Shown here piece by piece: positions 36,661-49,308 of a stretch of DNA of 64,000 nucleotides. This stretch comes from Primula veris (lineage: Eukaryota > Streptophyta > Magnoliopsida > Ericales > Primulaceae): NCBI GenBank assembly GCA_963682055.1, contig OY821745.1, positions 19,713,342 through 19,777,341 of the forward strand. The letters run 5' to 3'. Position 1 is the stretch's first letter; every line of letters begins with the position of its first letter. Below the pieces are notes generated by a model. That model was not told the origin of the DNA, ran no database searches, and saw nothing but the letters and a program-made list of their open reading frames with translations. Made by a program: the position numbers and the translations under genes.

Positions 36661-39600
36661 TATACTTACATATATTGTCATTTAGCCACAAATTTGAAAC
36701 AGATTTGACCGTAACCGATTGGAAGCTCTTTTTATAGTGTTTAATATATATTTCCCTTCATCAAATTATACATATCGAAAATTGGGTTGTTTTGTTCATC
36801 ATGAAGGGCAAATCATTACATACAAAGAAGAAAGGAAATACAAATTCAAGTGTCATCAAATTTGATATCTCAAATTCAAGTTTAATTAAGATCACAAATC
36901 GGCAACCAATCAGAAAAAAAAAAAAAAAGCAATCAAAAGTTGGAAAGGTCAACAAGACTAACATCGATGTAGTTAATTCATATCGTATGCTAATGGTTGT
37001 GGAAAGGGAGCTTCTCTGATTGTTTTAAAATCAAAAAAAAAAAAACCAATGGTTCAAAAATTACATTTGAACAAGATTAGGGATATCCATTGATGGAAGG
37101 GAATTTTATTTCTTCTTATAAGATAAGAACGCTAATGAATTAGATGAGATCAGTAAGAAAAATTTCAAAAACATATTTCATTAATAATAATGAATGGTCG
37201 CAACGATTTTCTTACAAGAGAAATCAAATTAAAAATAATTAAAAACTTGTCAGAATTATTACTAGTGCTAAGGAAATAAAATAAATTTTGGTCATTCTAC
37301 ACACTTCATATTATCGTTCCAACTTTTTCACGTCTGGCAACATATGTTGATATCGCCATTTTTTTTTACAAAACCTTTCTCTTTGATTGATAGCTATTAT
37401 CAATTTAATGTAACTAGCAATCTTAAATCGCCAATTTGTCATTGGCTAGAGAAGGACAACGAAAGGCCTTGAATATTCAATCAGTAAAACTCACATTAAG
37501 ATTCATCGGGGGTTCCACACACTAATTAACCCGATATAAACGCTCCTACTAAATATTATGATCCGAAAGCATGACCAATCACCCAATTCAATCCAAATAG
37601 CTATAAACGAACTTACCCGAAATGACATTTATCGTCTATTTTTTATGAATTTTATCTTTACCGGCTTTCCCAATTTTATATGAAAAATAAACCAGGATTC
37701 TGAGAAGTTGTTAGCAGACAAACTGGTCCGAGGTCAGATTCATCCTCCAACGGGGTAGATCTGTTTTTTACGAAAAAAATAGAAGATGGTTGAGATGGAG
37801 AGGGTGAGGATAGGAAACAAATGAAGTTGGGAATGAGGAGGGACTGGAAAGGGGATGAAGCAGGGGAAGGCAGTTTGGAAGCACGAGAAGTGGTGGTGGC
37901 TCCTCCTTCTCAGCGGCGGTGGCTTTAAGTTTTGGGTTTTGGGCTTTTCAACAACTCCACAAATATTGATAGTGCAATTTATTGTTAAAAAAAATAGTGA
38001 AAATAGTATTTGCTTTATTCTTGATGACGCAAGTGATTTTAGTGCACAACAATGAAAGACTTCATTGGTTGGATAATTCTTAAAAGCAGATCGTATTTTC
38101 CCAGTTTAGAAAAGCAAGCACAATTTATGTGGAATAAACATGGACTAGATGAGTTGATTCATTGTGGTAAAAAGTTGGAAGAATCATTGATTAGTACGTA
38201 AAAACATACTTAATTTTTAAAAATCGGATTCTTAAGTCTTATTTAAAATTTGTTACATATAATGTAGTAACATCTAACATCAAGTTAAAAACAAAGAGAA
38301 AAAAAAATAGCATCATGTATTACATTTATCAATGTTTAAAAATTTTTATAGTGGGTTTCTGTAATTAAGTACCAATAATTCATACTTTTACATTATTTTC
38401 CATAAAAATTCTATCTTTTAATATTTGAAAATGGTTATGGTAGAAACCAGGTAATTGAGGTAGTTTATTTAAAAGTTTAATATAGGCCTTTTTTTTATAT
38501 TAAAAATGAAGAAAGGGATGATCTTCACTGAGAAATTGAAAAGTATGTATAGTCGCGCCACACTTAGATACTGAAAATGAGGGCTAAGTTTGTTTGCTAG
38601 GATATCATTTATGTATGGATGACATGACTGCATTAATTAGATCACGTAATGGTAATTTTCATAGGTTAAAATGATATTAATTAGCATTGTATCGTTGCTA
38701 TTACAACTTACTTAAGCAACATTTAGTGTTTTATGCGTTTTTCTCGGTTTACTTGCACTGTTTTATATTTTTGTAGGAAAAAAACCTGTAATTGAACCAA
38801 AAACGAGATAAAGTAAAAAAAGATAAATAAATGACTAAAATGAAGAAATCAAAAGATTAAGGGTCTCAAATTTACCCCAAGTGAAGTAAAAAACTGACCC
38901 AAGTGAAACCGAGAGACCAAAAAAAGCCCAATCTAGAGGAGCTTCTCAAAGCGACCTAACTAGTTAGACTTGACCGGTGAACCTGATCGGTCATGATGAG
39001 GCAAATTTTAGATCTTTTAAAAGATATAGTTCATTAGAGTTATATATAAACTCTCTTTTATAGAGGTGTACACACGGTTTTTCATAATTTTTCAGTAGCT
39101 TTTACAGCCACCAACTCAATCTAGTAAGAGAGGAGCGGAAAAAAATTTAAAAAATAACAGTTTTGTGCACGGATTCTTGCTTTTATTGACTTTGTTTTGT
39201 AAGATCTATCACGTTCTTTCAATTTTATTTCAGTATCTCATTTGTTTTTATTGAATGTTTACTTAGATTTACATAACATTTATCTCGTCACTTTTTACAT
39301 GTTAATCACTCTATAATGCATTAATAACGTATGAAAACTAGTTATTATAGTTAGATCTTGCATGCAAACGAGTTGGTAACGCGTAACAACTTAAATACTA
39401 TTTAACAAACTGAGTTTTATTGTTTTTAAACTAGAGGAATCGAGCCGTTGGATTGAAAATCTAATCTCGACCGCCCTCGTTACTATTTTAGTTTAATTAT
39501 TCAATAGTAAACACAGGTAGAAAAAGACAGATCTAGTCAAACACAGTTTCTCAGACGATAACTTGGGTAGTTTGTCCGAGAAATACTATATTTACCCTCG

Positions 39601-41240
39601 TGCTCCTGCAAATCACTCGAACGTAAAAGTAACACGTATGAGAGGCCGTCATGCATCTCGTAAGAAACTAGCTTTTGCTAGAATTGTTGTCTAAAATCTT
39701 ATCAGAAATGCGACATACAAGGTCATGAAAATCTGAAGTGTTAGAAAAAATAGGTCTCCAAGTCAAATGTTATAATAGAATTTGCACCAACTACAACTGA
39801 TTCTGATACATTTATTGCTAAAATCGTTGATTTTACCAGTGGATGACGTTATGACGAGTAAGCTGGTGAAGTTGATAAAGCCCATTCATCTCATACGAGG
39901 ACTGTTATAGAAATTATCGTGACTTCATATAAGTTTTTGTAATTATTTAAGGATTAATTAGAAGAATGAGAGGTACTTTTTGTGAATAAATGTCCAGTTG
40001 TTGATAATCATGTTCCAATGTGGGTCATGACTCACGACTATGATTTTTTCTTCCACACTCAGCTAGTAGTTCAAGAAATAGTGTCAGGTAAAAAAATAAA
40101 ACTGAGAAATGGAAGATTTCAAGGAATTTGGAGGCAAAAGCCTATGAGGAAGGAAAATTTTAAAGTTTTTCTTATGAGTAAATTCACACGTTTGGAACAT
40201 TAGTGATGAGGTATAATTCTAGGCCTAGAGTTGCAACTAATATAATTAATGAGAAACCATTTTCATTAAACGATATCTAAAGATAATTATTGACCTGGTC
40301 AGTCATATGTTTGTTATATATAATATGATTAATGTTATATCTAACGTGACAGTTAACTTATTGATGCTTTAAGGCGATATATAAATTATAAATTCATGAT
40401 TTTACACAATATACGATTATTACCATTATTGAATCATAATTGATACAAACAGAGATACGAGGCATCTAAATATGTCCTGTAATATTAATAAATCCCCTAA
40501 TGAAGGACGTAAACGATATACTTTTGAGGGTGAATACCACTAAGTGTAGATACAGACAAAAAACAAGTTTTAAGGGGTATAGGCCCCTGAGAAAAGGCGA
40601 ATGCCTTTCCTTAGGCGGAAACACCCTTGAGAGTAAGAGCGTCATAACATTCAGACAATATTATTGAATAGTAAGGGAGCCTATTTGCATGGGCAATGTC
40701 TATATGATAGAAGTAATACTCATCAACGAGTTATGCTCAATTATGCATTAATATACACATTCGTATACAGAAAAAACTTAAAAGTTTCTCCCTTCTTATT
40801 ACTTCTTTTAGCGAAAGAGGGAGAATGGTAGTAAACATACCAAGATTCATTTGATCTTTGCTATTAAGTGCGTAACTACAGAAGTTCTTTGTTGTTTCAA
40901 AAATATCCCACTATTATACGAGGGGTCTAATTTAATGTGGGAATAGGTTTGAGTCCATCGGTTAGAGGTCTATGCAACACCATCAAATAGGAAAGAGTTA
41001 AAATCTTTGTTAAGTCCAATAATATTTATTCCATGAGCATGGGCATAACTGAGACTAAATGCTCTCAGGTTAATAAGTATGAACCTTACAAAAACTTGTT
41101 GCCCAACTAGGCTATCATAAATCATTTTAGTAATGAAACCAATGGGAATGGGAGAATTATTTTGTTGGGATCAAGCGAATTGGGTAGTTACTTTGTGTTA
41201 CTCAATTATCGCTATAAAATACAAAATAATATTAATTCTA
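36661..41240. other. 4.6 kb with no recognisable gene
   Basis: AT-rich sequence with A-runs at 36910-37045 and purine-rich stretches at 37785-37915. Short open frames (37855-38055, 39982-40203) show no domain. The block 38690-39640 has an LTR-like look (GTTATATATAAACTCTC followed by a pyrimidine-rich leader), but I found no partner copy. I cannot assign it. Confidence 0.5.
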
Positions 41241-41244
41241 TGAG

Positions 41245-41370
41245 AGTCAAATCATATCACAAATGTGTCATAAAATAACTTTTCTATGACAAACATGTCA
41301 TAAATTTATTTTTCTGTCATAAAACCGTCACAAAAACTGTAGCTACTAGGCTTCTCACAAAAAAGTCGTC
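41245..41370. repeat. TGTCATAAA / GTCACAA short repeats
   Basis: ATGTGTCATAAA, ACATGTCATAAA, TCTGTCATAAA, CCGTCACAAAA and GTCGTCACAA follow each other within 125 bp, in both orientations. This resembles the subterminal repeats of CACTA transposons, but no CACTA terminus is seen beside them. Confidence 0.4.
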
Positions 41371-42504
41371 ACAATTCTCGTATCTATTTATACATTTTTT
41401 TTTGTGCGTAATGCACTCTATTTATTGTAAAGTAACCTCCACAGATGATAAATTTAGCTTTATTACGATGAAATATGTTTTTAATTTTTCTAAAAAAAGG
41501 AAACTATTGTCGTATGGTATTATAAAAATGGGTCAATTGGAGTTGGTTCTAATAATGGTTAATTTTTGGGATTTCAATTGTGTGAGACATCCTTTCAAAA
41601 GATTAAGCGGGTATACTAGCTGGACTCGAGTTTAAAAAATATTCATTATATGGGGGTACTCATCTTTAATAACAGATTTTTTATTAAAAAAATCGATAGA
41701 TCGAGCATTAAGTTATGAAGACTTTTTTACTTCTTTTGCAAATTTTACTGTCTACTTTCATCCTGTTGGAGTTTTTGGTGGTTATACTATTTCAGTTCTA
41801 ACTAGAGAAGCTTCATAATGGTATTGAAAATCTTGACCCTGTTAATCATAAACTATCAAAGTTGAGTGATGGTAATCTTATATTCTTTTTAAGCTAATGT
41901 TGCAAACATAAAATTATAATCCACTGGTTCAAGTAGGGAGCTGAGAATGTTTTTTCCTTTACAAATGCATCAATTAGAGTAGATAGTTCAATTAAATACG
42001 TACATCGGTAAATAATTATGGATGTACACTTGAGGATCCTTTGTTAAATATTTGTGAAGAATTTTTCATTTTTAATAATCCTATTCTTGGCTCTGATTGT
42101 AAACATTGGATATCCAGGTAAGACTTTCTTAATGTTGAGTTATTAAGACTATTACTATATTACTTTCCTAATACTATATTACTATATTACTATATTACTC
42201 AGGTGTAAAATGTACACTTTCTTATTACTATATTACTCAGGTACATCGGTAAATAATTATGGATGTACACTTTCCTATTACTATATTACTCAGGTGCAAA
42301 ATGTTGAGTTATTAAGATTATTATTGGTGAAGAAATTAAGAAGTGTTTTTTCCCATTTAATCTCAACAAGGCACTGGTCCCAATTCCAAATGATTTTAAT
42401 GGCCATTTTATTTTATTTTTATGGAATATTATACGAAATGATGTTTGCTACAATAAAAAGTTTATTTATCATCAATTTACTTTTTAAAAATTGTGGGTAA
42501 CTTG

Positions 42505-42709
42505 TGTTAATATATATATATATATATATTATAGCTTATATTATTATATAGAGGGTATTTTTGTTTTTCTACACCTTTCTATTTGTATATATACTTGGTG
42601 ATTCTTTTGTAAGACCTACAACACTTCATTAATATACACGAATGTTTCTCTCTTCTCTCCTTTGGCGACTCTTATGTATTCTTTGATTATAGAATCATTT
42701 GATTCTAAA
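42505..42709 (+). repeat. 5' LTR of copia-C
   Basis: Begins with a (TA)n-rich stretch, includes TTGTATATATACTTGGTGAT and TACACGAATGTTTCTCTC, and ends just before the primer site at 42711. Its last 120 bp align with the 3' LTR. Confidence 0.75.
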
Positions 42710-43054
42710 ATGGTATCGAAGCGTTGATCGATAGCATAAAACACCTTCGCGGATCCAACTGCTATATTCTCTCTCTCGTACACATTTATTTTCGATTCTA
42801 GGTTATTTCTTTTGGCTATTTTCCTCTGCTATTTTTGGTTCGTTTGGTATATTATTAGTTGTTTGGAGCTTTCTGGTTATTGATTACATGCTTGCTATAT
42901 TGGTTATTGAACCCAGTCTTTGGTTATTGATTAGCTGCTGTGTATTTTGATTATTGATCCGGTGTTGGGTTTTCTGGTTATTGATTAGCTGCTTGTTTCG
43001 TTCTTTTTTTCTTTATCTGAAATAGTGGTTTCACTTGATCTGGTTTCATTCAAT

Positions 43055-44026
43055 ATGGGTGATAATTATGTGCAATCAATTAGTGTTCGTTTAGATGGTA
43101 AAAATTATTGTTATTGAAGTTATGTGATGAAAAATTATCTAAAAGGAAGGAAGATGTGGGGATATGTATCGGGTTTAGTGGCTCCTAAGGAAGAAGAAGC
43201 TAAATATGCAGACCTGTTTGATGTTTGGGATACTAATAATTCGAAAATAATTACTTGGATCGATAATTCTGTAGAGAGCAGAATTGGCTCACAACTAGCT
43301 AAGTATGATACGGCTAAGGAAGTTTGGGACTATTTGCAGAAACTATTTGTAAGGTCCATTTTCGTTGTCCAATACCAATTGGAAGCTGGTATCCGAGCTC
43401 TAGAGCAAAATGATAATAGAGTTTATGCGTTTTATATTGAGATAGTCGACCTTTGGAATCAATTAGCTATGACCGAATCGGCTGAATTGCGAGCATGTGC
43501 ATCTTTTATTTCTCGTAGAGAATAACAACGTTTGGTTCAGTTACTAATGGCTCTTCGTTCTGAGTATGAGGGTATTCGGGGGTCCATTTTGCATTGTAAT
43601 CCATTACCATCTGTGGAGTCTGTGTTTTTTGAGTTACAAGCGGCAGAAAGTCGTCTTAAGAGTTTGAATGTAAAGAGTGCGCACACGCCTAGTGCATTAG
43701 TTTTGGTTGGCCCTTCACAGCCTTCGAATATGCCATATTTCACTGCCAACAGTGATGAATGTCGATATTGTCATGAAAAAGGGCACTTTTTAGATCGATG
43801 CCCAAAGTTGTGGCAAGACCGTCCACAAGGTGCAAAACCTATGCAGGGTCGTATGCAACTGTCACAACCATGGAAACAAGGCGGCAAGCCTCGACCACAG
43901 TATAATAGTGGGCAACAAAAATGTCGTCCGAGAGGTCAGCCTCGAAACAATTATCACTCCACTGTGGCTGTTTCAGTACCTTCTTCTGATCACTTGGTTG
44001 GGGTTTCTTCGAAATTCCCGATATGA
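43055..44026 (+). pseudogene. copia-C gag with zinc knuckle; two in-frame stops
   Basis: ATG at 43055 (MGDNYVQSISVRLDG). One frame runs to 44026 except for a stop at about 43115 and a TAA at 43523 that replaces a Gln codon. Seen: VWDTNNSKIITWIDNSVE, TAKEVWDYLQKLF, YAFYIEIVDLWNQL and LLMALRSEYEGIRGSIL (gag), then the nucleocapsid knuckle CRYCHEKGHFLDRC (CX2CX4HX4C) at about 43761-43802 and a basic Gln/Arg-rich tail. Confidence 0.88.
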
Positions 44027-44094
44027 ATAATTTTGCTGAGCAGTTCTAGAGATTTCTTACTACTCAGCCAAACAGTCAGTCTCAGCCTTATGCC

Positions 44095-46520
44095 ATGTTC
44101 GCCCTATCATCATTATCATCAAATTCGTCAAGTAGTACTTCATGGTTTCTAGACTCTGGAGCATCCCATCATATGACCCCTGGTCGTCCCTCTTTTGTAT
44201 CTATTTCTCGAGATTTTCCATCAACTTCTATTATGACTGCCGATGGCACACGAATGCTATTAGCAGGAGTTGGTAGCATTCACACTCAAAATTTATTTTT
44301 ACATGATGTTTATTGCATTCCTAACTTAGCCATGAGCCTTATTTTCTAAATTATGCGATTCTGGATACTCAGTTCATTTTTCTTCCACTTATTGTCATGT
44401 GCAGGATCCAAAGTCCAAGAGGATGATTGGGACATGCCGTAGGGAGATGGGACTCTATGTTTTTTATGAGCTACAGATTCCTATGAGTGTTTGGTTCTAC
44501 ATATTTTGTTCTTCGTCCACATGTGGAGCGTAGTAAACTTTCATCTCATATTGTTATATACGTTTTTTCTTGGTTATGGTGAGGTACAGAAAGGGTATCG
44601 TTGTTATGATCTTTCTAATAGGAAATTATATGTTTCGTTTCTTGAGCACATTCCTTTATTCTCTCTCCCACCTAATTCTCATGGTATGACTAAGTCTAAT
44701 ATTGTTCATATTGATCCATTTACTATTGATGAGTCGTGTGATTCCCCATCTCCTATATTTGATAATTTACCATCATCTAGTCAGCATTTTCCTAGTCATT
44801 CTACTCATATAGGTTATGGAGATCGTAGCAGAGTTGATGATGTTGATCTTCAGTCCCCCCCTACACCTACTCAAGAGTCTCTTGTGATTGTGGATCCGCA
44901 CCAGCCTCGCTATCCCACACGAAATCGTAAGTTCCCCCATTTGATGGATTTTGCTTATTCATGTTATTCTCAGCCTTTTGCTTCATTTCTATTTTCTATT
45001 AATACCCTTTGTGAGCCTTCCTCTTATTCAGAGGCAGTTCGTGATCTCCGTTGGCAACATGCTATGGCCGAGGAATCTTCTACTTTGGATAGAATTAGTA
45101 CTTGGGATTTAGTATCTATTTCGGATGGTAAGAAATGTATTGGTTCCCATTGGGTTTATAAAATCAAGAACAAGGCTGATGGTTCTGTTGAGAGGTACAA
45201 AACTCGTTTAGTAGCTAAGGATTTTGCTCAACAATATGGTATGTATTACGAAGAGACTTTTGCTCCTGTTGCTAAGATGACTTCTATTCGTGTTCTCATT
45301 CCTGTCGCATCTGTTCGCCAATGGGATATCTCGCAAATGGATATTAAGAATGCATTCTTGAACGGGGATCTAAGAGAAGTAGTGTATATGACTCCTCTGC
45401 CTGGTGTTTCTCATAGACCGGGATAGGTTTGTAGGTTTAGAAAGGCACTATACGGGTTGAAAGAGGCTCCTCGGGCATGATTTGATTTCACATAGATTTC
45501 TCTTGGTTTTACGACAAGTTCTCATGATTTCGCTCTCTTTGTTAGATCAACATCTGCTGGTTATATTCTGCTCTTATTATACGTTGATGATATGGTTATT
45601 ACTAGAGACGATGTTGATGGTATTGCGAGGTTGAAACACACCTTATCTTGTCGCTTTGATATCACAGACTTGGGTCCCCTACGATATTTATTGGGTATTG
45701 AGGTTGCCTTTTCTCAGAGTGGATACCTGCTTTCTCAATCTAAGTACACTACAAATATTCTTGAGCGGTCTCGCCTTATAGATACCACGACGGTTGATTC
45801 TCCTGAGGTGAATACCCGATACACTCCTACCGACGGTATTCCCCTCCATGATCCTACTTTGTATCGTTCTGTTGTTGGTAGTTTAGTGTATCTAACTCGG
45901 CCAGATATAGCTTATGCAGTTCATATTGTTAGTCAGTTTGTTTCATCCCCCACTTCTGTCCATTGGGCAGCTGTTGTTCGTATTCTTCGATATTGACGTG
46001 GAACTCTGTATCGGAGTATCTTGTTCCCCTCGAACTCATCTCTTGAGCTTCGTGCATTTTCTGATGTAGATTGGGCTAGTGACTCAAGTGATCGGAAGTC
46101 CACTACTGGCTTTTGTGTATATTTTGGGGACTCTTATTTCATGGAAGAGTAAGAAACAAGATGTTGTTTCATGCTTCTTCAACCGAAGAAGAGTATCGTG
46201 CCATGACTTCTACCACATGTGAGATTGTTTAGTTACGTTGGTTATTGGCCGATATGGGTGTGTTGATGTCCTCTCCTACTCCTATGTATTGCGATAATAA
46301 GAGTGTCATTCAGATAGCACACAACACTGTTTTTCATGAGCGTACAAAATACATTGAGATTGACTGTCACATTACTCGTCATCACTATCAGCGTGGGACC
46401 ATTGGATTGCCGTTTCTTTCGTCTTCTATGCAGATTGCTGACTTATTTACAAAAGCTCATACTATTCAGCGACATCATTTCTTTAATGACAAACTCTCGA
46501 TGTTTTCAGCTATACCTTTG
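44095..46520 (+). pseudogene. copia-C pol: protease, RT and RNase H, integrase core deleted
   Basis: It is in another frame from gag. Protease WFLDSGASHHMTPG near 44145-44185 keeps the D-S-G site. The pre-integrase start (MIGTCRREMGLYV, near 44425-44460) runs straight into the integrase C-terminus (FLGYGEVQKGYRCYDLSNRK, from about 44565), so the catalytic D,D,E core is missing. RT: GSHWVYKIKNKADGSVERYK, QMDIKNAFLNGDLREVVYM, a stop at 45424, LYGLKEAPRA, YVDDMVI at 45580-45600, [20 protein letters not shown]. RNase H: FSDVDWASDSSDRKSTTGF near 46060-46115, YCDNKSVIQIAHN, FHERTKYIEIDCH and QIADLFTKA near 46430. Confidence 0.9.
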
Positions 46521-46899
46521 TATATATACTTAGTGATTCTATTATAAGACCTACTACACTTTATTAATACTAGCGGACCTGTCCACCCGATGGGTGTGAA
46601 TCCAATAAAAAATATGTAATCCGTTATGGTAGAATCTTCGATGGGAGGGACAATTATGGTTGAGGGAGAGAGAGGGGGAATTTGATGGCAATTATTTTTC
46701 TTTTAATTCCTATGTAAAAGTGTTTACTACCATTTTGTAATTTTATAAATTAATAGGACTTTTTTTATAAATAATTATTTTAAGGCTTCATAAGCCTTCT
46801 TCACATAAATAATAGTATGATACATGAATGTTTCTCTCTTCTCTTCTTTGGTTTGGTGACTCTTATTTATTCTTTGATTATAGAATCCTGATTATCACA
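46520..46899 (+). repeat. 3' LTR of copia-C, 5'-truncated and split by a Helitron
   Basis: It aligns with the 5' LTR from GTATATATACTT (46526) onward; the first part of the LTR and the polypurine tract are missing. The LTR is interrupted at 46570-46820. Confidence 0.8.
46570..46820 (-). mobile_element. Small non-autonomous Helitron in the copia-C 3' LTR
   Basis: Read on the minus strand it starts TCATACTATTATTT and ends CTAG. The hairpin CACCCATCGGGTG (46596-46584) lies exactly 10 nt before CTAG. It sits between host A and T with no target duplication. All are Helitron hallmarks (5' TC, 3' hairpin plus CTRR, A|T insertion). Removing the 251 bp restores ATTAATATACATGAATG, matching ATTAATATACACGAATG in the 5' LTR. 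Confidence 0.9.
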
Positions 46900-47482
46900 A
46901 CTTGTAGTGGTTATTGACGCAATAAAGACTTTTTTTTCTTAAATGTATTTTTCCCTCTTAAGCTAATTCTACTATTATTACGTTGGTCGCTAATTATGTA
47001 AATGTATAACTTGAATAATTTCTTAAAGATTGAAGCCTCTTCTCAACAATGAAACTTCAGGAAATAAGTTAGCCTTCGTGCAATGTAAACTACATGGATT
47101 TCCTAGAAGATTATTGAATTAGCCTTTAATTCTGTAAGGTGAGACTTTTTTCTGGGACATTCTTGAACCAAGTGGATTTATTAAAAGATTTACAATGTAG
47201 ATTAAAGCCTATATCAATATCAGTTCATCTCTGATTGCCTCAAGATCACGCTTTTTCTACGACAACGAGTCTCCTTATTATAAGATTCGGAAGTGCGGAG
47301 TCAAATCCACGAGGATTTAATAAAGTTAATTTGAGTTGATAAAGGCAGTCCTCTATTTCCAGATCTATTCAAATCGGTGTTTTAAAAAGCGAGCGTTGTT
47401 ATGTCTATGATTACTTGGGCTAAGATTTTCAATATCTTTGGATTATGCTTCAACTCCTATTATCTATCGCTTTCATGTCTCT

Positions 47483-47800
47483 CACTATAAGAAAAATAAC
47501 TTTCCGCAACTTGGATTTAGCAGCACAACACAAAATTAAGCTGTAAATGGAGAGTTATTAGCAGCGTGTTTATTAATGCGTTACGAAATCTACTAGTACA
47601 AAGTAATAGAGGCGTATGGAGGTTGCGTGTTGTGATTAATGCTTTTTGGCAGCATTCAAAGTAAGATATAATTTCTCTTTTTAACAGCGTGTCATTGCGT
47701 GCTGTAAATAATATTTTTTGTATAGCACAATTACGAGTCGTAAATAATAATTTTTGGCAACATGTGAAATGTGTGGTCTATGTTACTTCTTAATAACATC
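47483..47800 (+). mobile_element. CACTA-type transposon end
   Basis: It starts CACTATAAGAAAAATAAC, the typical CACTA terminus, followed by subterminal repeats such as CAGCGTGT..., GCGTGCTGTAAATAATA and GAGTCGTAAATAATA over about 300 bp. I find no opposite terminus or transposase, so this is a fragment or a deleted copy. Confidence 0.55.
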
Positions 47801-48091
47801 ACATATATTACATTGTAACTATGTTTACTAAAAATAAAAATAAAACTAAAAATAAAATACTGAAATTATTTCAGCCCCTGAAATAAATAGAATTCCCCCC
47901 CATTAATTTTGAGTGTTTTACTCAACTAGTGTTATTGAGCAAACTATTTTCCATTAATTTTTCCCTAAACCACAGTTTGCTATACTGCTTACTCTCTCTC
48001 CATCTCACTCGAGATCCCACTCCCTCCTCGATACCCTCTCATCTTTTCACACCTCGTATATCCGAAGGTATGTATATACATATACACACTC

Positions 48092-48124
<33 letters not shown>

Positions 48125-49308
48125 TTCTTTGACTGTTTGTTGCGCTCTCTCTATTAATTTGTTATTTCTCTAAAAATTTAAATTTGTACAACTTAAACAT
48201 TTTTATAATATATTATATGCAAATTTTATAACATTTGGATGTAATAGCAGTTCTTTTTTAGATTTAATGTCTAATTTACACTAATTTATACATTTATTCC
48301 AAAATAAATTAAGTGTGACTTTTCTATTAAAAATGTTAAAATATATCAATACATGTCTAATTGTAAGTGTAGAATTTTTTTCAAATTTTTATAACAAATA
48401 TATTTGGTTCAATAGGTAAGAGGAAGAGAAGATGGGGTAGTACATCCAGACCCATATCTTTGGCATGGTCAATTTTTTCTTTATGAAACGAGGTCAAATA
48501 ATTCTCAAACATTAGTAATATATGTTTGAAGGAAACATAACCCTTTGGTATATATAAAGTACATTTGAAACAAATATTATCTTAAACGTTTAGTAGAAAA
48601 CTAAAAATATATAAATATCACTACGTTCAAATGCAATATGGTGTACATGAAACACTTCCAATTGAGATACAAACCAAAAAAGTCCAATTAACGGGAAAGG
48701 ATTCTCAACCGTGCTTTGATGCGCTGTTGAACTAATAGAGTTTGTAAAGAAATTACAATAACGTCCATAAAGACATAGAGATTTCGTAATGTTTATATCT
48801 TTTTAAAAACTCACAAACAAAGCTTTGAATCTTTTGAAAATTTACTTTGTTTTTCACCACCATCCATTGGATAATACCATCCCATCGACACCAGAGTACG
48901 TCTTCCTAGCTTTTTGATTTATAGTTTATTAGCATAGTGATTATTTTATTTTGTAAAATCCACATGAAGCCACTTTTTTCCCCTAAAGTTTGATATCTAA
49001 CAAACCATCAAAACTTTGAAACTCGGCATCAAATGATAAATAGTTTTTTGGTATAAGTTTGTTTGTAAATAATTAATAGTGAATCGTGCACTTTTTTTTC
49101 TCTCTTTTATCATTAAAATAGATGCACTATAAAAAAAATACATGCAATATTTATAAAAGATATGTCTTTAAGGTTTGTTGCATATTTCTTACAACCACTG
49201 CAAGCTGAGAATCCTTAGTACTAACAAAGATAATTCATTATCCAACAAACAATAGCCAATTTGAAAATCCACACGAATCAATTGTCACCCCACCATTTAA
49301 TCATCCTC
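47800..49308. other. Intergenic AT-rich DNA
   Basis: It contains a (TA)n tract at about 48091-48118 next to a CT-rich stretch (47985-48050). I see no domain-bearing frame and no RNA gene. The part just below 49309 should include the 3' UTR of gene 2. Confidence 0.5.

Larger units (their letters stand above)
42505..46899 (+). mobile_element. Ty1/copia retrotransposon copia-C, inserted in a LINE
   Basis: The boundaries are TGTTAATATA at 42505 and ATTATCACA at 46899 (TG...CA), with the perfect 5-bp duplication ACTTG (42500-42504 and 46900-46904). Order: 5' LTR, primer site TGGTATCGAAGC (42711-42722), gag, protease, most of integrase deleted, RT, RNase H, 5'-truncated 3' LTR. Coding is broken by point stops and shifts. 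A Helitron interrupts the 3' LTR. Confidence 0.9.
41400..47480 (+). pseudogene. LINE fragment split by copia-C
   Basis: Left part, 41400-42499: endonuclease block ending FWDFNCVRHPFKRLSGY near 41565-41620, then RT block EIKKCFF...NDFNGHF near 42330-42410. Right part, 46905-47480: the RT continues with VVIDAIK at 46910, GETFFWDILEPSG near 47140-47180, and LTWAKIFNIFG near 47420. All are in degenerate frames. The two parts fit end to end when copia-C (42505-46899) is removed. It is the same LINE type as the fragment at 14.4 kb. Confidence 0.72.

Noticed and set aside
39982..40203. 73-codon open frame
   Set aside because: No recognisable domain, no promoter or splice context, and AT-rich surroundings full of stops.
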